From assembly GCA_916988195.3 (NCBI GenBank), contig CAKASQ030000075.1, positions 1-64,000 of the forward strand: a stretch of DNA of 64,000 bases, in the 5' to 3' direction. Both the position numbers and the translations under genes were made by a program. The DNA comes from Oscillospiraceae bacterium (lineage in GTDB: Bacteria; Bacillota; Clostridia; Oscillospirales; Oscillospiraceae). Below, piece by piece: positions 16,058-24,347 of the stretch. The first letter of the stretch is position 1. Each line of letters opens with the position of its first letter. Below the pieces are notes generated by a model. It made no database searches. It was not told the DNA's origin and saw only the letters and a list, made by a program, of their open reading frames with translations.

Positions 16058-17080
16058 ATGATTTCGTTCCGCAATGATTACTCCGAGGGCGCGCATCCGT
16101 CCGTTCTGGAGGCCATCAGCAAACACAATTTTGAAACGACCTGCGGCTACAGCATGGACCCGTTTTGTCAGCAAGCGGCGGACACCGTCCGTGCTCTTAC
16201 GGCCTGCCCGGACGCGGACGTTCACTTCATCGTAGGCGGCACGCTCGCCAATACCATCGTCATTTCTGCTGCCCTTCGCCCGTGGGAGGGCGTGATCGCC
16301 GCGACGACGGGACATATCAACGTCCACGAGACCGGCGCAATTGAGTCCTCCGGGCACAAGGTCTGCTCGATCAAAGCGCCGGACGGCAAGCTCACGCCCG
16401 CGCTCGTGCGCGAGGTCATGCGGATTCACTGCGACGGCAAGGACGAGCACATGGTGCTGCCGCGTATGGTCTATATTTCGGATGCAACCGAGCTCGGCAC
16501 GATCTATACAAAATCGGAGCTCGCCGCGCTCCACGACGTGTGCCGCGAATTCGGGCTCTATCTCTTCCTGGATGGCGCGAGAATGCCTGCGGCGCTGGTT
16601 GCCGAAGGAAACGACCTCGATATCACGGATTTCGGAAAATACTGCGACGCGTTTTACATCGGCGGCACGAAAAACGGCCTCCTGTTCGGCGAGGCCGTCG
16701 TGATCACGAACGACGCGCTCAAACCGCACTTCCGCAACATGATCAAGCAGCGCGGCGGCATGTTCGCCAAGGGCTTTTTGTTCGGCGTGCAGTTCTGTGC
16801 GTATTTTAAAGACGGCCTCTGGCTGGATCTGGCGCGTCACGCGGTCTCGCTGGCGCAGAGAATCGCGAAGGCTGCCGAGGAAAAGGGCTACACGCTCTAC
16901 GCCAAGTCGCCGACAAATCAGGTTTTCATCGTCTTGAGCCACGAAAAGATTGCAGAGCTCGAACAGAATTTCGCGTTTGAGGCGTTTGGCCACGTGGATG
17001 ACGATCACGAGGCGATGCGCTTTGTCTGCTCGTGGGCAACAAAGGAAGAAAGCGTCGACGCGCTGATCGCGAGCCTGTGA
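16058..17080 (+). CDS. Low-specificity L-threonine aldolase family PLP enzyme
   Basis: The enzyme cleaves L-threonine (or allo-threonine) to glycine and acetaldehyde with pyridoxal phosphate. Matches include FRNDYSEGAHPSVLEAI near the start, FIVGGTLANTIVISAAL (about 50-66), GHINVHETGAIESSGHKV, the cofactor Asp region LFLDGARMPAAL (about 170-181) and the Schiff-base lysine in YIGGTKNGLLFGEAVV (about 201-216). Length (340 residues) is normal. The ATG at 16058 has AAGGAGAG upstream. It shares a TGATG stop-start overlap with the next gene. A tyrosine-lyase-type specificity within the same fold cannot be excluded. Confidence 0.88.
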   Translation: MISFRNDYSEGAHPSVLEAISKHNFETTCGYSMDPFCQQAADTVRALTACPDADVHFIVGGTLANTIVISAALRPWEGVIAATTGHINVHETGAIESSGHKVCSIKAPDGKLTPALVREVMRIHCDGKDEHMVLPRMVYISDATELGTIYTKSELAALHDVCREFGLYLFLDGARMPAALVAEGNDLDITDFGKYCDAFYIGGTKNGLLFGEAVVITNDALKPHFRNMIKQRGGMFAKGFLFGVQFCAYFKDGLWLDLARHAVSLAQRIAKAAEEKGYTLYAKSPTNQVFIVLSHEKIAELEQNFAFEAFGHVDDDHEAMRFVCSWATKEESVDALIASL

Positions 17081-17574
17081 TGGAGCAGGTCACGCACCCG
17101 ATTGCGCCGGTATTCGACAAAAGCTCCCGGATTTTGATTCTCGGCTCGTTTCCGTCGGTCAAATCGCGCGAGGCGGCGTTTTTCTACGGCCATCCGCAGA
17201 ACCGGTTCTGGAAGGTGGTAAGCGGCGTTCTGGGCTGCGATTGCCCGCAGACGATCGAGGAGAAGCGCACGATGCTGCTTGCGCACCACATCGCGCTCTG
17301 GGACGTGATCGCCTCATGCCGCATCGAGGGCTCGAGCGACAGCTCGATCCGGGACGCAGTTCCGACCGACCTTTCAGTTCTTCTGGCGCACGCGCCCATT
17401 CGGGCTGTCTTCTGCAACGGCCAGACGGCCTTCCGGCTCTACGCGCGCTATCAGGAGCAGGAAACCGGCCTTCCGGCGATGCTCCTTCCTTCGACCAGCC
17501 CCGCGAACGCGGCCTACAGTGTTCCGCGGCTATTAGAGAGCTGGAGCGTCATTCTTCCGGCGCTTCAAGAATAA
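17080..17574 (+). CDS. DNA-deoxyinosine glycosylase of the UDG superfamily
   Basis: This 164-residue protein matches the hypoxanthine-DNA glycosylase family (TIGR04274 type), which removes deaminated adenine from DNA. The motif ILGSFPSVKSREAAFFYGHP with QNRFW (about residues 20-43) is the diagnostic N-terminal block, LWDVIASCRIEGSSDSSI is central, and LPSTSPANA (about 144-152) is the C-terminal UDG motif. The frame opens at 17032, but the start at 17080 is chosen because it is the family's usual N-terminus and overlaps the upstream stop codon. A terminator follows. Confidence 0.85.
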   Translation: MEQVTHPIAPVFDKSSRILILGSFPSVKSREAAFFYGHPQNRFWKVVSGVLGCDCPQTIEEKRTMLLAHHIALWDVIASCRIEGSSDSSIRDAVPTDLSVLLAHAPIRAVFCNGQTAFRLYARYQEQETGLPAMLLPSTSPANAAYSVPRLLESWSVILPALQE

Positions 17575-17621
17575 AAAGCTGCGTGCTCCGACATTGCACC
17601 GGGGCACGCGTTTTGCGGAAA

Positions 17622-17652
17622 AATCCCGCTGGCGAAAGCCAGCGGGATTTCG
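17622..17652. terminator. Bidirectional terminator between glycosylase and gdhA
   Basis: AAATCCCGCTGGC and GCCAGCGGGATTT form a perfect stem around GAAA, with A-run and T-run flanks. It lies between convergent genes and can serve both. Confidence 0.85.
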
Positions 17653-17679
17653 GTTGTTATGTCAATGGAAGTGTTCCGA

Positions 17680-19032
17680 TTAGAACACACCCTGCTCGTA
17701 CATAGCCTGTGCGACCTTCTTGAAGCCGGCGATGTTCGCGCCTGCGACCAGATCGTAACCCAGACCGTACTCCTCAGCAGCCTCTGCGGAGACCTTGTGG
17801 ATGTTCTTCATCATCTTGTGAAGCTGTGCGTCAACTTCTTCCGCCGTCCAAACAAGACGCTCGGAGTTCTGTGCCATCTCAAGACCGGAGACGCCGACAC
17901 CGCCAGCGTTGACAGCCTTGGAGGGAGCCACGATCATGTGCTTCTGCTCGCGCAGGAAGTTCAGTGCGTCGTTGGTCGTGGGCATGTTGGCAACTTCGAT
18001 GTAGTACTTCACGCCGGAAGCCGCGATCTTCTCTGCGGACTCCATCTTGACGTCGTTCTGCATGGCAGCGGGCATGTAAACGTCAACGTCCTTGACGCCC
18101 CAGCACTTTTCACCGGGAACGAACTCGACGCCGAACTTGTCAGCATACGGCTTGCAGTGCATCGGATCCTTTGCACGCATCTCAAGGATGAAGTTCAGCT
18201 TTTCGTCGGTGATGACGCCGTCCGGATCATGGACATAGCCGTCAGGACCTGCGAAGTAGGTGACCTTAGCACCGAGCATGGCAGCCTTCTTCATGATGCC
18301 CCAGCCCACGTTGCCGTAGCCGGAAATGGCAATGCGCTTGCCCTCGATGGAGTCGTTCTCGTGCTTCAGGACTTCCTGGAGATAATAGACAGCGCCGTAG
18401 CCGGTCGCTTCCGGACGGATAAGGCTGCCGCCGTAGCTCATGCCCTTGCCGGTGAGAACGCCATTCTCCCAGACACCCTTGAGTCTACGATACTGACCGT
18501 ACAGATAGCCGATCTCGCGGCCGCCAACGCCCATATCACCGGCGGGAACGTCGATGTCCGGTCCGATGTAGCGGTACAGAGCGGTCATGAAGCTCTGGCA
18601 GAATCTCTGGACTTCTGCGTCGGACTTGCCGGCGGGGTCGAAGTCGGAGCCGCCCTTAGCGCCGCCCATGGGCAGGCCGGTCAGGGAGTTCTTGAAGGTC
18701 TGCTCGAAGCCGAGGAACTTGATAACGCCTTCGTAGACGTTCTTCTGGAAGCGCAGGCCGCCCTTGTACGGGCCGATGGCGCCGTTGAACTGGCAGCGCC
18801 AGCCGCGGTTGGTGTGATATTCGCCCTTGTCGTCCATCCAGCAGACGCGGAAGGTAAACATACGCTCGGGCTCAACCATTCTCTTCAGCAGGTCGACCTT
18901 CTCGTACTCGGGATGTGCGTCCATGATCGGGGAGATGGAAGACAGAACTTCCTCAACGGTCTGAACGAATTCAGGTTCATTGCCGTGGGTAGTTTTGACA
19001 TAATCGATGACACTTGCTACGTAAGCATTCAT
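17680..19032 (-). CDS. gdhA: Glutamate dehydrogenase, hexameric type
   Basis: GdhA interconverts glutamate and 2-oxoglutarate plus ammonia. The 450-residue length is that of the hexameric bacterial class. Signatures are IGPYKGGLRFQKNV (about residues 87-100), LPMGGAKGGSDFDP with the catalytic Lys (about 121-134), the Asp of PAGDMGVGGREIGYL and the Rossmann loop AISGYGNVGWG (about 236-246). The dinucleotide preference (NADP versus NAD) cannot be read with certainty. The ATG at 19032 has GAGGAGG upstream. It stands alone between a terminator and the serC-serA operon. Confidence 0.95.
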   Translation of the reverse strand: MNAYVASVIDYVKTTHGNEPEFVQTVEEVLSSISPIMDAHPEYEKVDLLKRMVEPERMFTFRVCWMDDKGEYHTNRGWRCQFNGAIGPYKGGLRFQKNVYEGVIKFLGFEQTFKNSLTGLPMGGAKGGSDFDPAGKSDAEVQRFCQSFMTALYRYIGPDIDVPAGDMGVGGREIGYLYGQYRRLKGVWENGVLTGKGMSYGGSLIRPEATGYGAVYYLQEVLKHENDSIEGKRIAISGYGNVGWGIMKKAAMLGAKVTYFAGPDGYVHDPDGVITDEKLNFILEMRAKDPMHCKPYADKFGVEFVPGEKCWGVKDVDVYMPAAMQNDVKMESAEKIAASGVKYYIEVANMPTTNDALNFLREQKHMIVAPSKAVNAGGVGVSGLEMAQNSERLVWTAEEVDAQLHKMMKNIHKVSAEAAEEYGLGYDLVAGANIAGFKKVAQAMYEQGVF

Positions 19033-19153
19033 TTTGGTAAATCCTCCTCAAAAAGTGTGTCTTCAGGTTAATGGATTATGCAGTTTGACCAGAAATATAT
19101 TACCGCATTTTTTTTCAAAATACAAGCGCGGCGTTCCGAAAAAAGGACGAAAA

Positions 19154-20065
19154 TCAGGCCTTGAAATTGGTGATAATGTCAACAATCTCCGCACCAATGC
19201 GCTTCTGTGCCTCAACGGTGGCAGCGCCGATGTGCGGCGTGCAGGAAACCATCGGATGGCAGTACAGCGCGTGGTTCTTTGCGGGCTCTTCGGCGTAAAC
19301 GTCGAGGCCGGCGGAGCGGACCTTGCCGGATTCCAGAGCGGCCAGCAGCGCATCTTCGTCGACGTTGGTGCCGCGGGAGGTGTTGATGATGACGACACCG
19401 TCTTTCATCTTGGAGATGCGGTCGGCGTTAATGAGCGCGCCGCCATCGACTGCCGGAGCGTGGACGGAGATGAAGTCGGCCTTTGCCAGCAGCTCGTCCA
19501 TCTCGACGTACGGAATGCCAAGCTGCTCTTCGATGCCGGGGATGTGGAAGATATCGAACGCAATCACGTCCATGCCGATGGCCTTGGCCATGACGCCCAG
19601 ATGCTGGCCGATGCGGCCGAAGCCGACGATGCCGAGCGTCTTGCCCTTGAGCTCGATGCCCTTGCCGTAGGCTTTCTTTTCCCACTTGTCCTCGCGCATG
19701 GTATGGCCGGCGATGGAGATATAGCGGGCGCAGGCGAACATATGGGCCATGGCGAGCTCCGCGACAGACTCAGAGGAGGCTCTCGGAGTGTTCTTAACGG
19801 TGATGCCGTTTTCCTCAGCGTACTTCACATCGATGTTGTCTACGCCAACGCCGCCGCGGATGATGAGCTTGAGCTTACCGCCCTTGGCTTCGTCGATGTG
19901 GTTTGCGCGCACCTTGGTCTTGGAGCGGACGACGACCGCGTCAAATTCCTTCAGCGCAGCGCCCAGCTGATCCGGCTCATAAAACTGCTCAACGACTTCG
20001 TGACCTGCCTCGCGCAGCTGCGCCATAGCGGTCTTGTCCATTCCATCGGTAACGAGAATTCGCAT
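19154..20065 (-). CDS. serA: D-3-phosphoglycerate dehydrogenase, short form
   Basis: SerA oxidises 3-phosphoglycerate, the first step of serine synthesis. The 303-residue protein has the D-isomer 2-hydroxyacid dehydrogenase layout: substrate domain with IIRGGVGVDNIDV (about 68-80), Rossmann motif GIVGFGRIGQHLG (about 144-156), catalytic Glu in LDVYAEEP and His in TPHIGAATVEAQ near the end. It ends after the catalytic core and so lacks the C-terminal ACT domain used for serine feedback. The ATG at 20065 has AAGGAGA upstream. It is the second gene of the operon with serC. Confidence 0.93.
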   Translation of the reverse strand: MRILVTDGMDKTAMAQLREAGHEVVEQFYEPDQLGAALKEFDAVVVRSKTKVRANHIDEAKGGKLKLIIRGGVGVDNIDVKYAEENGITVKNTPRASSESVAELAMAHMFACARYISIAGHTMREDKWEKKAYGKGIELKGKTLGIVGFGRIGQHLGVMAKAIGMDVIAFDIFHIPGIEEQLGIPYVEMDELLAKADFISVHAPAVDGGALINADRISKMKDGVVIINTSRGTNVDEDALLAALESGKVRSAGLDVYAEEPAKNHALYCHPMVSCTPHIGAATVEAQKRIGAEIVDIITNFKA

Positions 20066-20112
20066 GATACAATCTCCTTATTTTTAATGTAGTTTGGGAT
20101 TTTTGGTTTAAG

Positions 20113-20147
20113 ACAAGGCGCGACAAACATCTGCCGCGCCTTGTGAG
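20113..20147. terminator. Intercistronic hairpin between serC and serA
   Basis: ACAAGGCGCG and CGCGCCTTGT form a perfect 10-bp stem. The T-run lies on the plus-strand side, so for the minus-strand operon it is more likely a processing or stability hairpin, or a weak partial terminator. Confidence 0.5.
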
Positions 20148-20153
20148 GTTTTT

Positions 20154-21242
20154 TTATTTACCGTAATTTGCTTCGAAGTTCTTGAGGAACTCGACGAGCG
20201 CTTCCACGCCCTCCTTGGGCATGGCGTTATAGATGGACGCGCGCAGACCGCCGACGGACTTGTGACCCTTGAGGTTGTCGTAGCCGGCAGCCTTCGTTGC
20301 CTTGACGACCTCTGCATCGAGCTCCTTGGACTCGGTCACGAACGGGACGTTCATGAGGGAGCGGAACTCAGGCTCGACGGTGCCCTTGAACATCTTGGAG
20401 GAATCCAGGAAGTCATAGAAGACCTTTGCCTTGTCGAGGTTGCGCTTGTGCATTTCCTCGAGGCCGCCAATGCTCTTCAGGTACTTGAAGACCTTGCCGC
20501 AGCAGTAGATCGCCCAGCAGTTCGGGGTGTTGTACATCGAGCCTGCGCCCGAGTGGGTGCTGTACTGCAGGTAGATGGGAAGATCGGTCAGATCGTCACG
20601 GATGAGATCCTCGCGGATGATGCACACGACCATACCGGCGGGGCCGACGTTCTTCTGCACGCCAGCGTAGATCATGCCGTAATCGGAGACGTTGCAGGGC
20701 TTGGAGAGGAACATGGAGGACTGGTCGGAAACCAGAACATGGCCCTTGGTGTTGGGCAGCTTGTTCCAGGTCACGCCGTGGATGGTCTCGTTCTCGCAGA
20801 TGTAGACATAGTCGGTATCCTCGGGGATATCGAGGTCGGAGCAGTCGGGAACATAGGTGTAGTTCTTATCCTTGGAGGAAGCGGCAACGATGACCTCGCC
20901 GACCTTCTTGGCCTCGGCAATGGCCTTCTTGGACCAAGCGCCGGTCTCGACGTAGACGGCCTTCCCGTTCTTCATAAGGTTCATCGGGATCATGGAGAAC
21001 TGGAGCGTTGCGCCGCCCTGAATGAAGAGCACTTTATAATTGTCGGGAATACCCATCAGGTCGCGCAGATCCTGCTCGGCTTCGTCAATGATCTGCTGGA
21101 ACACGGGGGAGCGGTGGGACATTTCCATGACGCACATGCCGCTGCCACGGTAGTTCATCATCTCATCGCGGATCTCTTCCAGAACGGGTTCCGGCATCAT
21201 GGCAGGACCGGCAGAGAAGTTAAACGTACGACCATATTTCAT
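20154..21242 (-). CDS. serC: Phosphoserine aminotransferase
   Basis: SerC transaminates 3-phosphohydroxypyruvate with glutamate. The 362-residue product starts MKYGRTFNFSAGPAMMPEPV, the family's N-terminal signature, and has the PLP lysine in MIYAGVQKNVGPAGMV (about residues 191-206), MEMSHRSPVFQQIIDEA and a C-terminal KGHKSVGGLRASIYNAMP. The frame opens at 21395, but the ATG at 21242 has AAGGAGG and the true N-terminus. It is the first gene of the serC-serA operon. Confidence 0.95.
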   Translation of the reverse strand: MKYGRTFNFSAGPAMMPEPVLEEIRDEMMNYRGSGMCVMEMSHRSPVFQQIIDEAEQDLRDLMGIPDNYKVLFIQGGATLQFSMIPMNLMKNGKAVYVETGAWSKKAIAEAKKVGEVIVAASSKDKNYTYVPDCSDLDIPEDTDYVYICENETIHGVTWNKLPNTKGHVLVSDQSSMFLSKPCNVSDYGMIYAGVQKNVGPAGMVVCIIREDLIRDDLTDLPIYLQYSTHSGAGSMYNTPNCWAIYCCGKVFKYLKSIGGLEEMHKRNLDKAKVFYDFLDSSKMFKGTVEPEFRSLMNVPFVTESKELDAEVVKATKAAGYDNLKGHKSVGGLRASIYNAMPKEGVEALVEFLKNFEANYGK

Positions 21243-21294
21243 AATATGAGCCTCCTTAATATGTAAGCATTTGTGAAAATTGCCCGCTATGCCA

Positions 21295-21323
21295 AGTATA
21301 TACTGTCCGCACAAAATAATCAA
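21295..21323 (-). promoter_or_regulatory. serC-serA promoter
   Basis: On the minus strand TTGATT (21323-21318), a 17-base spacer and TATACT (21300-21295), about 50 bases before the serC start. Confidence 0.7.
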
Positions 21324-21418
21324 CCGTTTTCTAAAAAATATTTTGCAAAACTCATAATTTTTTAGAATACCTAAAAATTTGTCCGCCGCGGACAAACAGC
21401 CCGTGCGGACGGTAGGCG

Positions 21419-21676
21419 TTATTTGGCTCTCTGCTTCTGATATTTTCGCTTCGTCGCGTCGCCGCCGCGCAGGTGGCGCTCGGCCTTGTTCTGCTCTAAA
21501 ATTTCCTTCACCTGCACGTAAAGCGAGCGGTCAATTTCCTTTAATCGCTCAGACAGGTCTTTGTGAACCGTCGATTTGGAGACGGAAAAATGCTTGGCTG
21601 CGTCGCGGATGGTTGTGCGGCGCTCGATGAGGTACACAGCAAGCTCCCTTGCTCGCCTTTCCAGATCATCTCTCAT
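21419..21676 (-). CDS. spoIIID: Sporulation transcription factor SpoIIID
   Basis: SpoIIID acts with sigma-E in the mother cell. The 85-residue product reads MRDDLERRARELAVYLIERR and TTIRDAAKHFSVSKSTVHKD then LSERLKEIDRSLYVQVKEIL, which contains the recognition helix (about 22-42) and is nearly diagnostic; the basic C-terminal tail is also typical. The longer frame to 21790 is rejected because the ATG at 21676 has GGAGGTG and gives the normal length. Its presence is the strongest sign that the organism can form spores. Confidence 0.96.
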   Translation of the reverse strand: MRDDLERRARELAVYLIERRTTIRDAAKHFSVSKSTVHKDLSERLKEIDRSLYVQVKEILEQNKAERHLRGGDATKRKYQKQRAK

Positions 21677-21812
21677 GTAGGGCACCTCCAAGGCTGTGTA
21701 TGTGCATCTGCTACTGGGAGTATATGACGTGATTTTTAAAAGTAGCACAGGGGGGCGCAGGATATGCAGAAAACCTGGCCAAACGGGCATGCTATTTTAT
21801 GACTTCCGATGA

Positions 21813-21841
21813 TTGCAAAGGGCGGAAAAATCTGATACACT
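21813..21841 (+). promoter_or_regulatory. arcA promoter
   Basis: TTGCAA (21813-21818), a 17-base spacer and TACACT (21836-21841), 27 bases before the arcA start. Confidence 0.65.
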
Positions 21842-21868
21842 GGAAAAAAGTATATGGGAGGGCGCGCT

Positions 21869-23092
21869 ATGCCGATTCATGTGACCAGCGAGATAGGGCA
21901 GCTGCGGAGGGTGCTTCTCAAACGTCCGGGCCGGGAGCTTGAGCACCTGAGCCCGGAGACGATGGAGCAGCTTCTGTTTGACGACATTCCGTATCTCCAC
22001 CGCGCGCAGGCCGAGCACGACCGGTTCGCAGAACTTCTGCGAGAAAGTGGCGCGGAGGTTTCGTATTTAGATAGCCTCATAGCTGAGGTCCTTGAAAAGG
22101 AGCATGCGCTCCGTGAGCCGTTTGTTTCCGATGTGATCGAGAAAGCGGGCGGAAGCGCGCGGGGGTACCGCGAGGCGCTGACAGCGTATCTTCTGTCGAT
22201 GCAGGACGCAAGAACGCTCGTAAGAAAGACGATGGCGGGCGTTACCTATGAGGAGGTCTTTGCCGACCACGCGGCGGGGCTCTCGGGGCTGGTGCGCGAG
22301 AAGACCAGATTTCTCATGCCGCCCATTCCGAACCTCTATTTTACGCGCGACCCGTTTGCCTGCATCGGCCGCAGCGTGAGCCTCAACCACATGTACTCCG
22401 CGACCCGGAACCGCGAGACGATCTACGGCGGCTATATTTTAAGGTACCATGCGGACTTTGCCGGGAGGATTCCGCTCTACTATACGCCGCAGGAGCATTT
22501 TTCAATCGAGGGCGGCGACATTCTGAATTTAAGTGAACATGTTCTTGCCGTTGGCATGTCCCAGCGGACGCAGCCGGAGGCCATCGAGCAGCTGGCAAAG
22601 AACATTTTTGCCGATGAAGAGAGCCACATCACAACGGTTCTCGCCTTCGAGATTCCAAGGACGCGCGCGTTCATGCACCTGGACACGGTATTTACGCAGG
22701 TGGATCACGATAAATTCACCGTCCATCCCGGCATTCTCGGCGCGCTCAGCGTGTATGAGCTGACGGGGAAGGGAGAGAAGACGCTGAAAACCCGGAAGCT
22801 CGAAGCGCCGCTGGAGGATATTTTAAAGCACTATCTGCATTTGGATTCGGTGCAGCTTATCCGCTGCGGGGGCGAAAGCCCGATTGCCGCTGCGCGCGAG
22901 CAGTGGAGCGACGGGTCCAACACCCTCTGCGTCTGCCCCGGTGTGGTGCTGGTCTACGACCGCAATTATGTCACGAACCGGATTTTGAACGACTGCGGCA
23001 TCGAGACGCTCGAAATGCCGAGCTCTGAGCTTTCGCGCGGAAGAGGCGGCCCCCGCTGTATGAGCATGCCCCTTGTCAGGGAGAATTCGTAA
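21869..23092 (+). CDS. arcA: Arginine deiminase
   Basis: ArcA hydrolyses arginine to citrulline and ammonia. The 407-residue protein carries VTSEIGQLRRVLLKRPGREL at the start, LYFTRDPFACIGR (about 155-167), SIEGGDILNL, MHLDTVFTQVDHDKF with the catalytic His and Asp (about 270-284), and the nucleophilic Cys in GGPRCMSMPL at the end. Start at the ATG 21869 (GGGAGGG upstream) rather than 21854. It is followed by argF/arcB and the ornithine cyclodeaminase gene on the same strand, which together form an arginine-degrading module without carbamate kinase or antiporter in the window. Confidence 0.95.
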   Translation: MPIHVTSEIGQLRRVLLKRPGRELEHLSPETMEQLLFDDIPYLHRAQAEHDRFAELLRESGAEVSYLDSLIAEVLEKEHALREPFVSDVIEKAGGSARGYREALTAYLLSMQDARTLVRKTMAGVTYEEVFADHAAGLSGLVREKTRFLMPPIPNLYFTRDPFACIGRSVSLNHMYSATRNRETIYGGYILRYHADFAGRIPLYYTPQEHFSIEGGDILNLSEHVLAVGMSQRTQPEAIEQLAKNIFADEESHITTVLAFEIPRTRAFMHLDTVFTQVDHDKFTVHPGILGALSVYELTGKGEKTLKTRKLEAPLEDILKHYLHLDSVQLIRCGGESPIAAAREQWSDGSNTLCVCPGVVLVYDRNYVTNRILNDCGIETLEMPSSELSRGRGGPRCMSMPLVRENS

Positions 23093-23145
23093 GCCGTTTT
23101 TGTGCGCAAAATTCGGATCAACTTCGTAAAAATTCGTAAGGGTCG

Positions 23146-23240
23146 ATGCCCACATCGACCCAAGGGTGCGATCGAATTCGCCGAAGATTCCCGTAAAAAC
23201 GGATTGCTCTGCTGGGGCGATGTGGGCATCGCCCCCTACG
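23146..23240. repeat. Two short palindromic repeats between arcA and argF
   Basis: GGTCGATG CCCA CATCGACC (23146-23165 region) and GGGGCGATG TGGG CATCGCCCC (about 23214-23236) are two copies of the same palindromic pattern. The latter is flanked by CCTACGC as in the copies at 27301 and 56291. They fill much of the 240-base gap; I see no gene here. Confidence 0.65.
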
Positions 23241-23332
23241 CAGTATAAGGCAGACAAAGCGTGCAGGGACGGTTTGGCCTCTGCCAATACACTTATAAAT
23301 TGCAATTCCATTTATCAAAGGAGATAGATTTT

Positions 23333-24325
23333 ATGCCCGTCAACATCAGAGGAAGACATTTTTTGAAGCTCATCGATTACACGCCGGCAGAGATCCGGTA
23401 TTTGCTCGATCTGTCGCGTGATTTTAAAAATCTCAAGCGCACCGGCACACCCCACCGGTACTTAGAGGGCAAAAATGTTGTTTTGCTGTTTGAGAAAACG
23501 TCGACGCGCACACGCTGCGCGTTCGAAGTCGCGGGCCGGGACCTTGGTATGGGCGTGACCTATCTCGACCCGGGTAGCAGCCAGATGGGAAAGAAGGAGT
23601 CCATCGCGGACACCGCGAAGGTTCTGGGCCGGATGTATGACGGCATTGAGTACCGCGGCTTCAGCCAGAAAATCGTCGAGGAGCTGGCCGAGAATGCGGG
23701 CGTTCCGGTCTGGAACGGCCTGACTGACGAGTTCCACCCCACGCAGATGCTTGCCGACCTTCTTACCATCGAAGAGAAGAAGGGCTCGCTCAAGGGGCTT
23801 AAATTTACCTATTTCGGCGACGCGCGCAACAATATGGGAAACTCCCTCATGATCGCCTGCGCGAAGATGGGCCTTCACTTCACGGCCTGCGCGCCGAAGG
23901 AGCTGTTCCCGGCGGAGGAGTTGGTGGCGCTTGCAAAAGAGTATGCGGAACAAAGCGGCGGCTCCGTGACGCTCACGGAATCCATTGAAGAGGGCGCGAA
24001 GGGCGCGGACGTTCTCTATACCGACATCTGGGTCTCAATGGGCGAGCCCGACTGCGTGTGGGCAGAGCGCATCCGGCTTCTGAAAAAGTATCAGGTGAAC
24101 GCGGAAAAGATGGCCATGGCAAAGCCGGACGCCATGTTCATGCACTGCCTGCCGTCGTTCCATGACACGAACACAACGATCGGCAAGGAAATTGCCGACA
24201 AGTTCGGCATCACCGAGATGGAGGTCACAGACGAAGTGTTCGCGGGCCCGCAGTCGGTCGTCTTCGACGAGGCTGAGAACCGCATGCACACCATCAAGGC
24301 CGTCATGTACGCTGCATTAAAATAA
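23333..24325 (+). CDS. Ornithine carbamoyltransferase, probably catabolic
   Basis: The enzyme links ornithine and carbamoyl phosphate to citrulline; in arginine breakdown it runs in reverse. Motifs are [15 protein letters not shown] (carbamoyl-phosphate loop, about 51-65), [14 protein letters not shown] (about 131-144), [12 protein letters not shown] and [12 protein letters not shown] with the ornithine-site Cys (about 265-276). Length is 330 residues. The frame opens at 23261, but the ATG at 23333 has AAAGGAGA. Placement between arginine deiminase and ornithine cyclodeaminase suggests the catabolic role (arcB); sequence alone does not separate argF from arcB. Confidence 0.92.
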   Translation: MPVNIRGRHFLKLIDYTPAEIRYLLDLSRDFKNLKRTGTPHRYLEGKNVVLLFEKTSTRTRCAFEVAGRDLGMGVTYLDPGSSQMGKKESIADTAKVLGRMYDGIEYRGFSQKIVEELAENAGVPVWNGLTDEFHPTQMLADLLTIEEKKGSLKGLKFTYFGDARNNMGNSLMIACAKMGLHFTACAPKELFPAEELVALAKEYAEQSGGSVTLTESIEEGAKGADVLYTDIWVSMGEPDCVWAERIRLLKKYQVNAEKMAMAKPDAMFMHCLPSFHDTNTTIGKEIADKFGITEMEVTDEVFAGPQSVVFDEAENRMHTIKAVMYAALK

Positions 24326-24347
24326 GCGCACGAGAAAGGAGCTTTCC

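Noticed and set aside
17659-19071. 470-codon plus-strand frame opposite gdhA
   Set aside because: gdhA matches all family motifs with a good ribosome site; the opposite frame is a mirror of its codon usage and matches no protein pattern.
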